Shown here: positions 12,001 through 24,904 of the stretch, piece by piece
Layout: each line of letters begins with the position of its first letter
How positions within the stretch are numbered: position 1 is the first letter of the stretch
DNA from: Nemertoderma westbladi
Lineage: Eukaryota > Xenacoelomorpha > Nemertodermatida > Nemertodermatidae
Direction of reading: 5' to 3'
Length of the DNA stretch: 64,000 nucleotides
Assembly (NCBI GenBank): GCA_032718475.1
Contig: JAUCBJ010005946.1
Coordinates: forward strand, 18,644 to 82,643
The notes under the pieces: model-generated
Databases searched by the model: none
Told to the model about the DNA's origin: nothing
What the model saw: only the letters and a program-made list of their open reading frames with translations
Position numbers and translations under genes: made by a program

Positions 12001-15000
12001 GTTATACCTGTTACATTACTTGGTTCATGATGTTAGATAGGTAGCTTATACTTGTTACATTACTTGGTTCATGATGTTAGATAGGTATGTTATACTTGTT
12101 ACATTACTTGGTTCATGATGTTAGATAGGTATGTTATACTTGTTACATTACTTGGTTCATGATGTTAGATAGGTATGCTATACTTGTTACATTACTTGGT
12201 TCATGATGTTAGATAGGTAGGTTATACTTGTTAAATTACTTGGTTCATGATGTTAGATAGGTATGTTATACTTGTTACATTACTTGGTTCATGGTGTTAG
12301 ATAGGTATGTTATACTTGTTACATAACTTGGTTTATGATGTTAGATAGGTATGTTATACTTGTTACATTACTTGGTTCATGATGTTAGATAGGTAGGTTA
12401 TACTTGTTACATTACTTGGTTCATGATGTTAGATAGGCATGTTATACTTGTTATATAACTTGGTTCATGATGTTAGATAGGTATGTTATACTTTTTACAT
12501 TACTCTGTTCATGATTTTAGATAGGTAGGTTATACTTGTTACATTACTTGGCTTATGATGTTCGATTAAGGCAGGTTATACTTGTTATATTACTTGGTTC
12601 ATGGTGTTAGATAGGTAGGTTATACCTGTTACATTACTCTGTTCATGATTTTAGATAGGTAGGTTATACTTGTTACATTACTTGGTTTATGATGTTCGAT
12701 TAAGGCAGGTTATACTTGTTACATTACTTGGTTCATGATGTTAGATAGGTATGTTATACTTGTTACATAACTTGGTTCATGATGTTAGATAGGTATGTTA
12801 TACTTGTTACATTACTTGGTTCATGATGTTAGATAGGTATGTTATACTTGTTACATTACTTGGTTCATGATGTTAGATAGGTATGTTATACTTGTTACAT
12901 TACTTGGTTCATGATGTTAGATAGGTATGCTATACTTGTTACATTACTTGGTTCATGATGTTAGATAGGTATGCTATACTTGTTACATTACTTGGTTCAT
13001 GATGTTAGATAGGTATGTTATACTTGTTACATTACTTGGTTCATGATGTTAGATAGGTATGTTATACTTGTTACATTACTTGGTTCATGATGTTAGATAG
13101 GTAGGTTATACTTGTTACGTTACTTGGTTCATGATGTGAAATAGGTAGGTTATACCTGTTACATAACTTGGTTCATGATGTTAGATAAGTAGGTTATACT
13201 TGTTACATTGCTTGGTTCATGATGTTAGACAGATATATTATACTTGTTACATTACTTGGTTCATGATGTTAGATAGGTAGGTTATACTTGTTACGTTACT
13301 TGGTTCATGATGTGAAATAGGTAGGTTATACCTGTTACATAACTTGGTTCATGATGTTAGATAGGTTAAGTTTATACCTGTTACATTACTTGGTTCATGG
13401 TGTTTGATAGGTAGGTTATACTTGTTACAATACTTGGTTCATGGTGTTAGATATGTAAGTTATACCTGTTACATTACTTGGTTCATGATGTTAGATAGGT
13501 AGGTTATACTTGTTACGTTACTTGGTTCATGATGTTAGATAGGTAGGTTATACCTGTTACATTACTTGGTTCATGATGTTAGATAGGTAGGTTATACTTG
13601 TTACGTTACTTGGTTCATGATGTGAAATAGGTAGGTTATACCTGTTACATAACTTGGTTCATGATGTTAGATAGGTTAAGTTTATACCTGTTCCATTACT
13701 TGGTTCATGGTGTTAGATAGGTAGGTTATACTTGTTACAATACTTGGTTCATGGTGTTAGATATGTAGGTTATACCTGTTACATTACTTGGTTCATGATG
13801 TTAGATAGGTAGGTTATACTTGTTACATTACTTGGTTCATGATGTTAGATAGGTATGTTATACTTGTTACATTACTTGGTTCATGATGTTAGATAGGTAT
13901 GTTATACTTGTTACATTACTTGGTTCATGATGTTAGATAGGTATGCTATACTTGTTACATTACTTGGTTCATGATGTTAGATAGGTAGGTTATACTTGTT
14001 ACATTACTTGGTTCATGATGTTAGATAGGTATGTTATACTTGTTACAATACTTGGTTCATGATGTTAGATAGGTATGTTATACTTGTTACATTACTTGGT
14101 TCATGATGTTAGATAGGTATGTTATACTTGTTACATTACTTGGTTCATGATGTTAGATAGGTATGCTATACTTGTTACATTACTTGGTTCATGATGTTAG
14201 ATATGTAGGTTATACCTGTTACATTACTTGGTTCATGATGTTAGATAGGTAGGTTATACTTGTTACATTACTTGGTTCATGATGTTAGATAGGTATGTTA
14301 TACTTGTTACATTACTTGGTTCATGATGTTAGATAGGTATGTTATACTTGTTACATTACTTGGTTCATGATGTTAGATAGGTATGCTATACTTGTTACAT
14401 TACTTGGTTCATGATGTTAGATAGGTAGGTTATACTTGTTACATTACTTGGTTCATGATGTTAGATAGGTATGTTATACTTGTTACATTACTTGGTTCAT
14501 GATGTTAGATAGGTATGTTATACTTGTTACATTACTTGGTTCATGATGTTAGATAGGTATGCTATACTTGTTACATTACTTGGTTCATGATGTTAGATAG
14601 GTAGGTTATACTTGTTACAATACTTGGTTCATGGTGTTAGATATGTAGGTTATACCTGTTACATTACTTGGTTCATGATGTTAGATAGGTAGGTTATACT
14701 TGTTACATTACTTGGTTCATGATGTTAGATAGGTATGTTATACTTGTTACATTACTTGGTTCATGATGTTAGATAGGTATGTTATACTTGTTACATTACT
14801 TGGTTCATGATGTTAGATAGGTATGCTATACTTGTTACATTACTTGGTTCATGATGTTAGATAGGTAGGTTTTACTTGTTATATTACTTGGTTCATGATG
14901 TTAGATAGGTAGGTTATACTTGTTACAATACTTGGTTCATGGTGTTAGATATGTAGGTTATACCTGTTACATTACTTGGTTCATGATGTTAGATAGGTAG

Positions 15001-18000
15001 CTTATACTTGTTACATTACTTGGTTCATGATGTTAGATAGGTATGTTATACTTGTTACATTACTTGGTTCATGATGTTAGATAGGTATGTTATACTTGTT
15101 ACATTACTTGGTTCATGATGTTAGATAGGTATGCTATACTTGTTACATTACTTGGTTCATGATGTTAGATAGGTAGGTTATACTTGTTACATTACTTGGT
15201 TCATGATGTTAGATAGGTATGTTATACTTGTTACAATACTTGGTTCATGATGTTAGATAGGTATGTTATACTTGTTACATTACTTGGTTCATGATGTTAG
15301 ATAGGTATGTTATACTTGTTACATTACTTGGTTCATGATGTTAGATAGGTATGCTATACTTGTTACATTACTTGGTTCATGATGTTAGATATGTAGGTTA
15401 TACCTGTTACATTACTTGGTTCATGATGTTAGATAGGTAGGTTATACTTGTTACATTACTTGGTTCATGATGTTAGATAGGTATGTTATACTTGTTACAT
15501 TACTTGGTTCATGATGTTAGATAGGTATGTTATACTTGTTACATTACTTGGTTCATGATGTTAGATAGGTATGCTATACTTGTTACATTACTTGGTTCAT
15601 GATGTTAGATAGGTAGGTTATACTTGTTACATTACTTGGTTCATGATGTTAGATAGGTATGTTATACTTGTTACATTACTTGGTTCATGATGTTAGATAG
15701 GTATGTTATACTTGTTACATTACTTGGTTCATGATGTTAGATAGGTATGCTATACTTGTTACATTACTTGGTTCATGATGTTAGATAGGTAGGTTATACT
15801 TGTTACATTACTTGGTTCATGATGTTAGATAGGTATGTTATACTTGTTACATTACTTGGTTCATGATGTTAGATAGGTATGTTATACTTGTTACATTACT
15901 TGGTTCATGATGTTAGATAGGTATGCTATACTTGTTACATTACTTGGTTCATGATGTTAGATAGGTAGGTTTTACTTGTTATATTACTTGGTTCATGATG
16001 TTAGATAGGTAGGTTATACTTGTTACAATACTTGGTTCATGGTGTTAGATATGTAGGTTATACCTGTTACATTACTTGGTTCATGATGTTAGATAGGTAG
16101 CTTATACTTGTTACATTACTTGGTTCATGATGTTAGATAGGTATGTTATACTTGTTACATTACTTGGTTCATGATGTTAGATAGGTATGTTATACTTGTT
16201 ACATTACTTGGTTCATGATGTTAGATAGGTATGCTATACTTGTTACATTACTTGGTTCATGATGTTAGATAGGTAGGTTATACTTGTTAAATTACTTGGT
16301 TCATGATGTTAGATAGGTATGTTATACTTGTTACATTACTTGGTTCATGGTGTTAGATAGGTATGTTATACTTGTTACATAACTTGGTTTATGATGTTAG
16401 ATAGGTATGTTATACTTGTTACATTACTTGGTTCATGATGTTAGATAGGTAGGTTATACTTGTTACATTACTTGGTTCATGATGTTAGATAGGCATGTTA
16501 TACTTGTTATATAACTTGGTTCATGATGTTAGATAGGTATGTTATACTTTTTACATTACTCTGTTCATGATTTTAGATAGGTAGGTTATACTTGTTACAT
16601 TACTTGGCTTATGATGTTCGATTAAGGCAGGTTATACTTGTTATATTACTTGGTTCATGGTGTTAGATAGGTAGGTTATACCTGTTACATTACTCTGTTC
16701 ATGATTTTAGATAGGTAGGTTATACTTGTTACATTACTTGGTTTATGATGTTCGATTAAGGCAGGTTATACTTGTTACATTACTTGGTTCATGATGTTAG
16801 ATAGGTATGTTATACTTGTTACATAACTTGGTTCATGATGTTAGATAGGTATGTTATACTTGTTACATTACTTGGTTCATGATGTTAGATAGGTATGTTA
16901 TACTTGTTACATTACTTGGTTCATGATGTTAGATAGGTATGTTATACTTGTTACATTACTTGGTTCATGATGTTAGATAGGTATGCTATACTTGTTACAT
17001 TACTTGGTTCATGATGTTAGATAGGTATGCTATACTTGTTACATTACTTGGTTCATGATGTTAGATAGGTATGTTATACTTGTTACATTACTTGGTTCAT
17101 GATGTTAGATAGGTATGTTATACTTGTTACATTACTTGGTTCATGATGTTAGATAGGTAGGTTATACTTGTTACGTTACTTGGTTCATGATGTGAAATAG
17201 GTAGGTTATACCTGTTACATAACTTGGTTCATGATGTTAGATAAGTAGGTTATACTTGTTACATTGCTTGGTTCATGATGTTAGACAGATATATTATACT
17301 TGTTACATTACTTGGTTCATGATGTTAGATAGGTAGGTTATACTTGTTACGTTACTTGGTTCATGATGTGAAATAGGTAGGTTATACCTGTTACATAACT
17401 TGGTTCATGATGTTAGATAAGTAGGTTATACTTGTTACATTGCTTGGTTCATGATGTTAGACAGATATATTATACTTGTTACATTACTTGGTTCATGATG
17501 TTAGATAGGTAGGTTATACTTGTTACGTTACTTGGTTCATGATGTTAGATAGGTAGGTTATACTTGTTACGTTACTTGGTTCATGATGTTAGATAGGTAG
17601 GTTATACCTGTTACATTACTTGGTTCATGATGTTAGATAGGTAGGTTATACTTGTTACGTTACTTGGTTCATGATGTGAAATAGGTAGGTTATACCTGTT
17701 ACATAACTTGGTTCATGATGTTAGATAGGTTAAGTTTATACCTGTTCCATTACTTGGTTCATGGTGTTAGATAGGTAGGTTATACTTGTTACAATACTTG
17801 GTTCATGGTGTTAGATATGTAGGTTATACCTGTTACATTACTTGGTTCATGATGTTAGATAGGTAGGTTATACTTGTTACATTACTTGGTTCATGATGTT
17901 AGATAGGTATGTTATACTTGTTACATTACTTGGTTCATGATGTTAGATAGGTATGTTATACTTGTTACATTACTTGGTTCATGATGTTAGATAGGTATGC

Positions 18001-21000
18001 TATACTTGTTACATTACTTGGTTCATGATGTTAGATAGGTAGGTTATACTTGTTACATTACTTGGTTCATGATGTTAGATAGGTATGTTATACTTGTTAC
18101 AATACTTGGTTCATGATGTTAGATAGGTATGTTATACTTGTTACATTACTTGGTTCATGATGTTAGATAGGTATGTTATACTTGTTACATTACTTGGTTC
18201 ATGATGTTAGATAGGTATGCTATACTTGTTACATTACTTGGTTCATGATGTTAGATATGTAGGTTATACCTGTTACATTACTTGGTTCATGATGTTAGAT
18301 AGGTAGGTTATACTTGTTACATTACTTGGTTCATGATGTTAGATAGGTATGTTATACTTGTTACATTACTTGGTTCATGATGTTAGATAGGTATGTTATA
18401 CTTGTTACATTACTTGGTTCATGATGTTAGATAGGTATGCTATACTTGTTACATTACTTGGTTCATGATGTTAGATAGGTAGGTTATACTTGTTACATTA
18501 CTTGGTTCATGATGTTAGATAGGTATGTTATACTTGTTACATTACTTGGTTCATGATGTTAGATAGGTATGTTATACTTGTTACATTACTTGGTTCATGA
18601 TGTTAGATAGGTATGCTATACTTGTTACATTACTTGGTTCATGATGTTAGATAGGTAGGTTATACTTGTTACAATACTTGGTTCATGGTGTTAGATATGT
18701 AGGTTATACCTGTTACATTACTTGGTTCATGATGTTAGATAGGTAGGTTATACTTGTTACATTACTTGGTTCATGATGTTAGATAGGTATGTTATACTTG
18801 TTACATTACTTGGTTCATGATGTTAGATAGGTATGTTATACTTGTTACATTACTTGGTTCATGATGTTAGATAGGTATGCTATACTTGTTACATTACTTG
18901 GTTCATGATGTTAGATAGGTAGGTTTTACTTGTTATATTACTTGGTTCATGATGTTAGATAGGTAGGTTATACTTGTTACAATACTTGGTTCATGGTGTT
19001 AGATATGTAGGTTATACCTGTTACATTACTTGGTTCATGATGTTAGATAGGTAGCTTATACTTGTTACATTACTTGGTTCATGATGTTAGATAGGTATGT
19101 TATACTTGTTACATTACTTGGTTCATGATGTTAGATAGGTATGTTATACTTGTTACATTACTTGGTTCATGATGTTAGATAGGTATGCTATACTTGTTAC
19201 ATTACTTGTTTCATGATGTTAGATAGGTAGGTTATACTTGTTAAATTACTTGGTTCATGATGTTAGATAGGTATGTTATACTTGTTACATTACTTGGTTC
19301 ATGGTGTTAGATAGGTATGTTATACTTGTTACATAACTTGGTTTATGATGTTAGATAGGTATGTTATACTTGTTACATTACTTGGTTCATGATGTTAGAT
19401 AGGTAGGTTATACTTGTTACATTACTTGGTTCATGATGTTAGATAGGCATGTTATACTTGTTATATAACTTGGTTCATGATGTTAGATAGGTATGTTATA
19501 CTTTTTACATTACTCTGTTCATGATTTTAGATAGGTAGGTTATACTTGTTACATTACTTGGCTTATGATGTTCGATTAAGGCAGGTTATACTTGTTATAT
19601 TACTTGGTTCATGGTGTTAGATAGGTAGGTTATACCTGTTACATTACTCTGTTCATGATTTTAGATAGGTAGGTTATACTTGTTACATTACTCGGTTTAT
19701 GATGTTCGATTAAGGCAGGTTATACTTGTTACATTACTTGGTTCATGATGTTAGATAGGTATGTTATACTTGTTACATAACTTGGTTCATGATGTTAGAT
19801 AGGTAGGTTATACTTGTTACATTACTCTGTTCATGATGTTAGATAGGTAGGTTATACTTGTTACATTACTCTGTTCATGATGTTAGATAGGTAGGTTATA
19901 TTTGTTACATTACTTGGTTCATGATGTTAGATAGGTAGGTTATACTTGTTACATTACTTGGTTTATGATGTTCGATTAAGGCAGGTTATACTTGTTATAT
20001 TACTTGGTTCATGGTGTTAGATAGGTAGGTTATACTTGTTACATTACTCTGTTCATGATTTTAGATATGTAGGTTATACTTGTTACATTACTTGGTTTAT
20101 GATGTTCGATTAAGGCAGGTTATACTTGTTATATTACTTGGTTCATGGTGTTAGATAGGTAGGTTATACTTGTTACATTACTCTGTTCATGATTTTAGAT
20201 AGGTAGGTTATACTTGTTACATTACTTGGTTTATGATGTTCGATTAAGGCAGGTTATACTTGTTACATTACTTGGTTCATGATGTTAGATCGGTAGGTTA
20301 TACTTGTTACATTACTTGGTTCATGACGTTAGATAGGTAGGTTATACTTGTTTCATTACTTGGTTCATGGTGTTAGATAGGTTTGTTGTACTTGTTACAT
20401 TACTTGGTTCATGATGTTAGATAGGTAGGTTATCCCTGTTACATTACTTGGTTAATGATGTTAGATAGGTATGTTATACTAGTTACATTACTTGGTTCAT
20501 GATGTTAGATTATTACTGTTAATTGTTACTGTACCTGTTAATTTACTTCGTTCATAATCATAATGTTAAATAGGTAGGTTATACTTGTTACATTTTCACT
20601 TGGTTCATGATGTTATTAGGTAAGGTTAGATCATTTACATTACTTGGTTCACAATGGTAGGTGGTAGATCTGTTCAATTTTTTTGTGGATTGTTTTCAGA
20701 CAAGATATCAGAAATGCAATGTATAACTCACATGCGAGACTGGCTATTATGTCGAAAGATGAAGCATCTAATGATATGCCTGAACATATTAACAGAGCTG
20801 ATAGTGGTGTTAGAGGTGAAGTATTAATAGTTATTTTATAGTTAATTGAAGGAAACTCAAATACAATGTTCTGTTTGAAACTATTTTTAGTATCCAGTTG
20901 ATTTAGTTATATTAAGATGTATACAAATTGAACCTACCCTCATAGCGATCCTACTGAAATCTCCTAAGCAAGTTCGACCATACAAATATGCGATGATATC

Positions 21001-24000
21001 AACCCTCCAGATACCAGCCCCCCCCCCCCCCCCCCCACCCCCCACAAGGCAGATTAATACTTACTCATCAGAGGAAAAACTGAACAGCAGGGACGAAGTT
21101 TGACATGATCAATTGGTCAATTGAGGTTGCTCCAGATGCTGATGTTGTTAGCATATCCATTCGCTGCACCACCCAGTAAGAAAATGGGGAACTGTGATTT
21201 ACGAATCACAACCAAGTATGCAATATCACCCAGAAGTAGTATTGCATACCAGAAGGGAAAGGGGCAATAATGCCAGCTTGGAGATGACACAAACACATCT
21301 CAGGGAGAAGCTGGCATAGGGCCAGGGGAGATAGGGAGTGGCCAAAGAGTAAACCAATCAATAGTGGGGTGGCACACCATCAATTAGCGCGCATCTATTG
21401 GTAGGTCAAAAAAGTAGGTAGTATGTGTAATCTTCCATGCAATATCTATATAACTGTTACTCAGTGTTAATTATGATTCAGTTGGCTATTAACCAGTGTA
21501 GGAGTCAAACGGTTTTAACCGTCGTTGTTACTGCTGTCATTGTGCAATACTGATCGTGCTGTTTTACCGGTACTTATATATCAGACAACATTATCAATAC
21601 GATAAACAAAACTCTGTGTTATTGTTACACCAGCAATCGGCCTTTCAGTCCCTTGAATCACACTAGGCGGACACGGACATACGACAAACACCAGTCAGGA
21701 TCCACTTGCCAACTGGGATCCCATCACAGATGCCGTGTTTCCCTGATGGCATCTGAAAGAGTTTCCATGCTGTCTTTCCTGGACTATATTCATATCACCA
21801 CATCTTCAAGTCTCAATGGAAGTATGTGCTCGCACCACCCAAGAGGATTATAACCTAATATCTTCAAATTACTCCTTTAGCAGTCCAACAGGGCATCATA
21901 TAGGCCCCTTGAGACATCCAAAGGATATGTGTATCACCTCAAAAACTTCCATTATTCGGAAAGTGTATCGAAATCAAATAATAGCCTCGGATCAACCCTA
22001 AATCCAAAGTTCTGCCTGTGATCAGTGTCTTAGTATGATCAATTTAAACTGGATTACATTTATAAATATACAGGTTTGGGAGGAACGCAGATGGAACCAC
22101 TGTGTTCTGGTGCTGAGGAGAACCTTCTGTATTATCCTTACACAGAAGATGCTTACTATGGTAATAACATCTACCTTCACGAACTGGGCCATGGTATTCA
22201 TCTAATCGGTGTCATGGGAGGCGACCCTCAACTTTACGCTGATATAGATAATACTTGGCAGACATCGAAGTCACTATGGGTAAACTGTTACGGTAAGGAA
22301 GAAGAGACAAATTAGACAAACTGAATCTACTGTATGTCCAACATGCACCAATATTGTGTCTAAATTCCTGTTGTAGTATATCCTGGAAACTCACTATTTG
22401 CCAAGAAACTGTTCATTTTAATTACTGTGCTGTAATTACTGTGTTAACTATCATTTTCCATCATATGCGGCGTGATAAAAAAGTTTTCTACACTTTGCAG
22501 GAGCTTCGAATCCGGCTGAATGGATGGGAGAGAATATGATGTACTATTTCGATCAATCCGTTGAATCGAGCAATGCTGATGGAAGTTGCGATGGCATCAA
22601 GAATTTCGTCAACACTCGAAATGAGTTAAAAAGTTATGATAGAGCAGCCTACGATCTAACTGAGAGAATCTTCCCATGTCAAAATGAAATCATAAAGCTT
22701 GAAAGTAGAGAAGATCCTGATATAACTGTAAGTATATCAAGTAAAGGCGCATCACCAGCAGAAATGGGGGTAAACACATCGCCTACACCTACAGTAGGCC
22801 TATATGTACCAGTACGTCAGTAGGCCTATTCATCTGACTAATGATTCTCAGGTTGTTGAATCTTATTTATCTTAAATTGGGTTTCCAACAATATTCCTAA
22901 CTCTCGTTTATTGTTTTGGTTCCTTTCATCCCTAATGCAAACACAGTTTGGTTTGATGAGTTTCGACACAACAGCTAATTACTAACAAAAATATAACTGC
23001 AACCAGTTCTATTGATTTTAGATTATGTATTGGTTAGAATAACGTGCCACTGTAACCTGCTCCTTTCCCTAAATTGGTAATTTAACAATGAGACGATATG
23101 GGATTTGAGTCATATCAGCCCCCCCCCCCCCCCCCCCCCCTGTCTCACTTAGGGTTATTAGTACTGTATATGTAATACATGTCCTAATATAATTAGGATT
23201 ATTACAGATACGACCAACTGGCAGCAAAATAATATTTTAGTCATTTTAATTCTAACATTAGTAGTCAACTTAGAATTAAGAATTCACATCATTCTATTGG
23301 TAGTTTATCAGGTTGAACTAAACATTTTATTTTCCCCGTATTAATTTAGTGGGTTAAAGGACATTGCCAGAACGGCGGTTTCATGTGGTACACATTCAAC
23401 GACTTCCATTTGGAATCCGTCAGTGTAGCTGCTTTGGGAGAAACTTGTGATGATGGAAGTAGCGCCTGTGGATTCTGGAAAGATATTGGGGAATGCCAAA
23501 ATAATCCTGGGTTTATGTTCTCGGTATGCCGTGCTTCTTGCGGATACTGTTGGCATCATTTCGCACCAGATCCACCTAAAGCTGTGTCGGCGATAGCTCT
23601 CGCTGATGGAAATATCCAGGTATAACTTCTAACTCAGTACATTTCCTTAGTACATTTCAATATTAAATTTTTTAATAACTATAAATAAGTATAAGTTATA
23701 ACTATAAATAAGTAATAATAAATAAGTTTTTGAGGGTTCTTTTTTCTTTGTCTAAGCAATTGTGGCTGGCCACGAGAAAAGGGACCTTATGTTACCGGAG
23801 GTCGATTTGGAGTTATTAGGCCTATGAGATGCAGAATTTTACAGAGATTTTAACAAAAAAAACGGTGTCTCAATATCTATTTCCAAAAAAAAGTTATAGC
23901 GATTTATGTGAAGGTGATTCGGGTAGCTCTTTTCCTACCTACCCGTATTAGTACCTTTTATTAAAGTCCTACATTCAGACATGAAAACACTAAAACAGTG

Positions 24001-24587
24001 TTATATACAACACTGCAACATCTTATATTGCTTCCTGTAATTAGTTATTTCCTAGGTATCTTGAATATCAGAACCAATTTGAATTTCCCGCATCGTTTTA
24101 TACATTTCTAACTTGATAATCCAATTAAATTTGTTCAAAAATAGAGGGAAACTTTAAACGCGATTATCTCAGAATCAGGTTTTGCGACATAAGGTCCCTT
24201 TTCTCGTGGCCAGCCACAATTTATATTTACTTATACCGAAAGAATGAATAATGATATTTTGTACATTATATGTTATTTTAGGTGAGCTGGGTACCTGGAC
24301 ATAACGGCGACCTCCCAAATACCTACCAACTACTCATCAAAGATGAAAGCTCTTCCTTTCAATATGGTTGGAGTGTCTCCACTCCGGAGGCTATTGTCAG
24401 TGACCTTCCCAACAGCTCTTCTTATATAGCCAGTGTCCGAGCCTGTCATATGTCTACTTGCGGAGAATACACCGATTCTACTCTATTTACCGTGGCTGGA
24501 AGTTGTTCCTGTAAACCCAACATGTCCGACATCCTCCCCGACGCTGTAATATTAACCTCTGGTGACGCAACAGCCTTAGAATATTAA
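5896..24587 (+). CDS. Zinc metallopeptidase with ShK and fibronectin III domains (spliced; 5' exon missing)
   Basis: Six exons (5896-6090, 20700-20815, 22074-22292, 22501-22727, 23350-23619, 24282-24587) join with matching phases into 443 residues plus stop. Residues 10-105 carry family landmarks (NLDPFYKKYLHAYGIPIL; ARLAIMSKDEASNDMPEH; RGLGGT). The active site is HELGH at 139-143, followed after an exon join by NPAEWMGE (180-187), where a glutamate (E183 or E187) could be the third zinc ligand as in gluzincins. Residues 285-319 are a six-cysteine ShK domain and about 326-420 a fibronectin III domain. Likely a secreted peptidase; substrate unknown. The signal peptide exon was not found. The family is known to me as uncharacterised HExxH proteins of invertebrates and bacteria; no named orthologue is claimed. 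Its first recovered intron is 14.6 kb of minisatellite. Confidence 0.9.
6059..20680 (+). repeat. 44-bp minisatellite, about 330 copies, each with a 5' splice site
   Basis: The unit begins TGTTACATTACTTGGTTCAT, continues GATGTTAGATAGGTAGG and ends TTATACT (44 bp; first two starts at 6059 and 6103). The first copy is the last 32 bases of the exon plus 12 intron bases. Variants at the donor include AG|GTAGGT, AG|GTATGT, AG|GTATGC, AA|GTAGGT and TG|GTAGGT. A few units are 45-46 bp (GATTAAGGCAGG type). Units decay only in the last ~200 bp; the polypyrimidine tract of the next acceptor (TTTTGTGGATTGTTTTCAG, ending 20699) follows. It fills nearly the whole intron. Confidence 0.97.
20700..20815 (+). 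CDS. Metallopeptidase exon 2
   Basis: Acceptor TGTTTTCAG ending at 20699; donor GTGAAG at 20816. The first base completes the Arg codon split at 6090, giving LDRQDIRNAMYNSHARLAIM across the join. The ARLAIMSKDE segment is strongly conserved in the family. Ends in phase 1. Confidence 0.9.
20816..22073 (+). other. Metallopeptidase intron 2 (no gene inside)
   Basis: Contains a poly-C run near 21020-21036. Short open frames at 21653-22001 lack splice signals and family similarity and are treated as chance. Confidence 0.6.
22074..22292 (+). CDS. Metallopeptidase exon 3 (zinc-binding HELGH)
   Basis: Acceptor AAATATACAG ending at 22073; donor GTAAGG at 22293. The phase-1 join with exon 2 yields VRGLGGTQMEPLC. 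Contains AEENLLYYP, then NNIYLHELGHGIH with the catalytic HExxH, and ends WVNCYG across the next join. Confidence 0.92.
22501..22727 (+). CDS. Metallopeptidase exon 4
   Basis: Acceptor CACTTTGCAG ending at 22500; donor GTAAGT at 22728. Begins GASNPAEWMGENMMYYFD across the join, matching the downstream acidic motif (N..EY.AE...WFD) of this metallopeptidase family, which probably supplies the third zinc ligand. Ends in phase 0. Confidence 0.9.
23350..23619 (+). CDS. Metallopeptidase exon 5 (ShK domain)
   Basis: Acceptor ATTAATTTAG ending at 23349; donor GTATAA at 23620; 90 codons, phase 0 at both ends. Carries the six-cysteine ShK module from ETCDDG to CGYC, a fold used in many secreted animal peptidases for protein or channel binding, and begins the fibronectin III strand (PPKAVSAIALADGNIQ). 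Confidence 0.9.
23758..24221. mobile_element. MITE-like element with 35-bp terminal inverted repeats
   Basis: Begins AATTGTGGCTGGCCACGAGA and its exact inverted copy ends at 24221 (TCTCGTGGCCAGCCACAATT); the match covers about 35 bp at each end (to ...GGGACCTTATGT). The 464-bp element has no coding capacity and lies in the last metallopeptidase intron. No clear target-site duplication was seen, so the superfamily is unassigned. Confidence 0.85.
24282..24587 (+). CDS. Metallopeptidase exon 6 (fibronectin III, stop)
   Basis: Acceptor TGTTATTTTAG ending at 24281; phase 0. Starts VSWVPGHNGDLPNTYQLLIK, completing a fibronectin III domain (Trp in strand B, YQLLI in strand C), and ends at TAA 24585-24587 after a short non-domain tail. 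Confidence 0.9.
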   Translation: MSWVPGHNGDLPNTYQLLIKDESSSFQYGWSVSTPEAIVSDLPNSSSYIASVRACHMSTCGEYTDSTLFTVAGSCSCKPNMSDILPDAVILTSGDATALEY

Positions 24588-24771
24588 GTGACCACCCAAA
24601 CCTGTAGACCTGCGACCATGATATTTACATATAAACACATCAGTTAAATGTGGTGAGATGGTATCAATACTGACTATATAAAATATATATTGAAGCTAAA
24701 TAACGCATGTTGATGTTGTCATTGTTTAATTTTGCCATTTACCTTCATCAACCCGGTTCATACAATACCGA

Positions 24772-24777
24772 AATAAA
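24772..24777 (+). terminator. Probable polyadenylation signal of the metallopeptidase gene
   Basis: AATAAA lies 185 bases after the stop codon; it is the first canonical signal on this strand after the last exon. Confidence 0.6.
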
Positions 24778-24904
24778 AATTGTCACCCCTGCATAATACG
24801 TTAATTCATTATTTAATGATAAATGTATGTGGGATACTGTAAAAGCAATACGTTAACTTTGAAATGAAATACGTTAACTTTGTATTAAAAGATGTCCAAA
24901 AATA

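Noticed and set aside
6059-20680. CRISPR-like regular repeat
   Set aside because: No unique spacers, units are head to tail, the sequence is eukaryotic and the unit is an exon/intron junction.
21653-22001. Short open frames taken as a further metallopeptidase exon
   Set aside because: Exons 2 and 3 already join in phase across this intron and the frames lack splice sites and homology.
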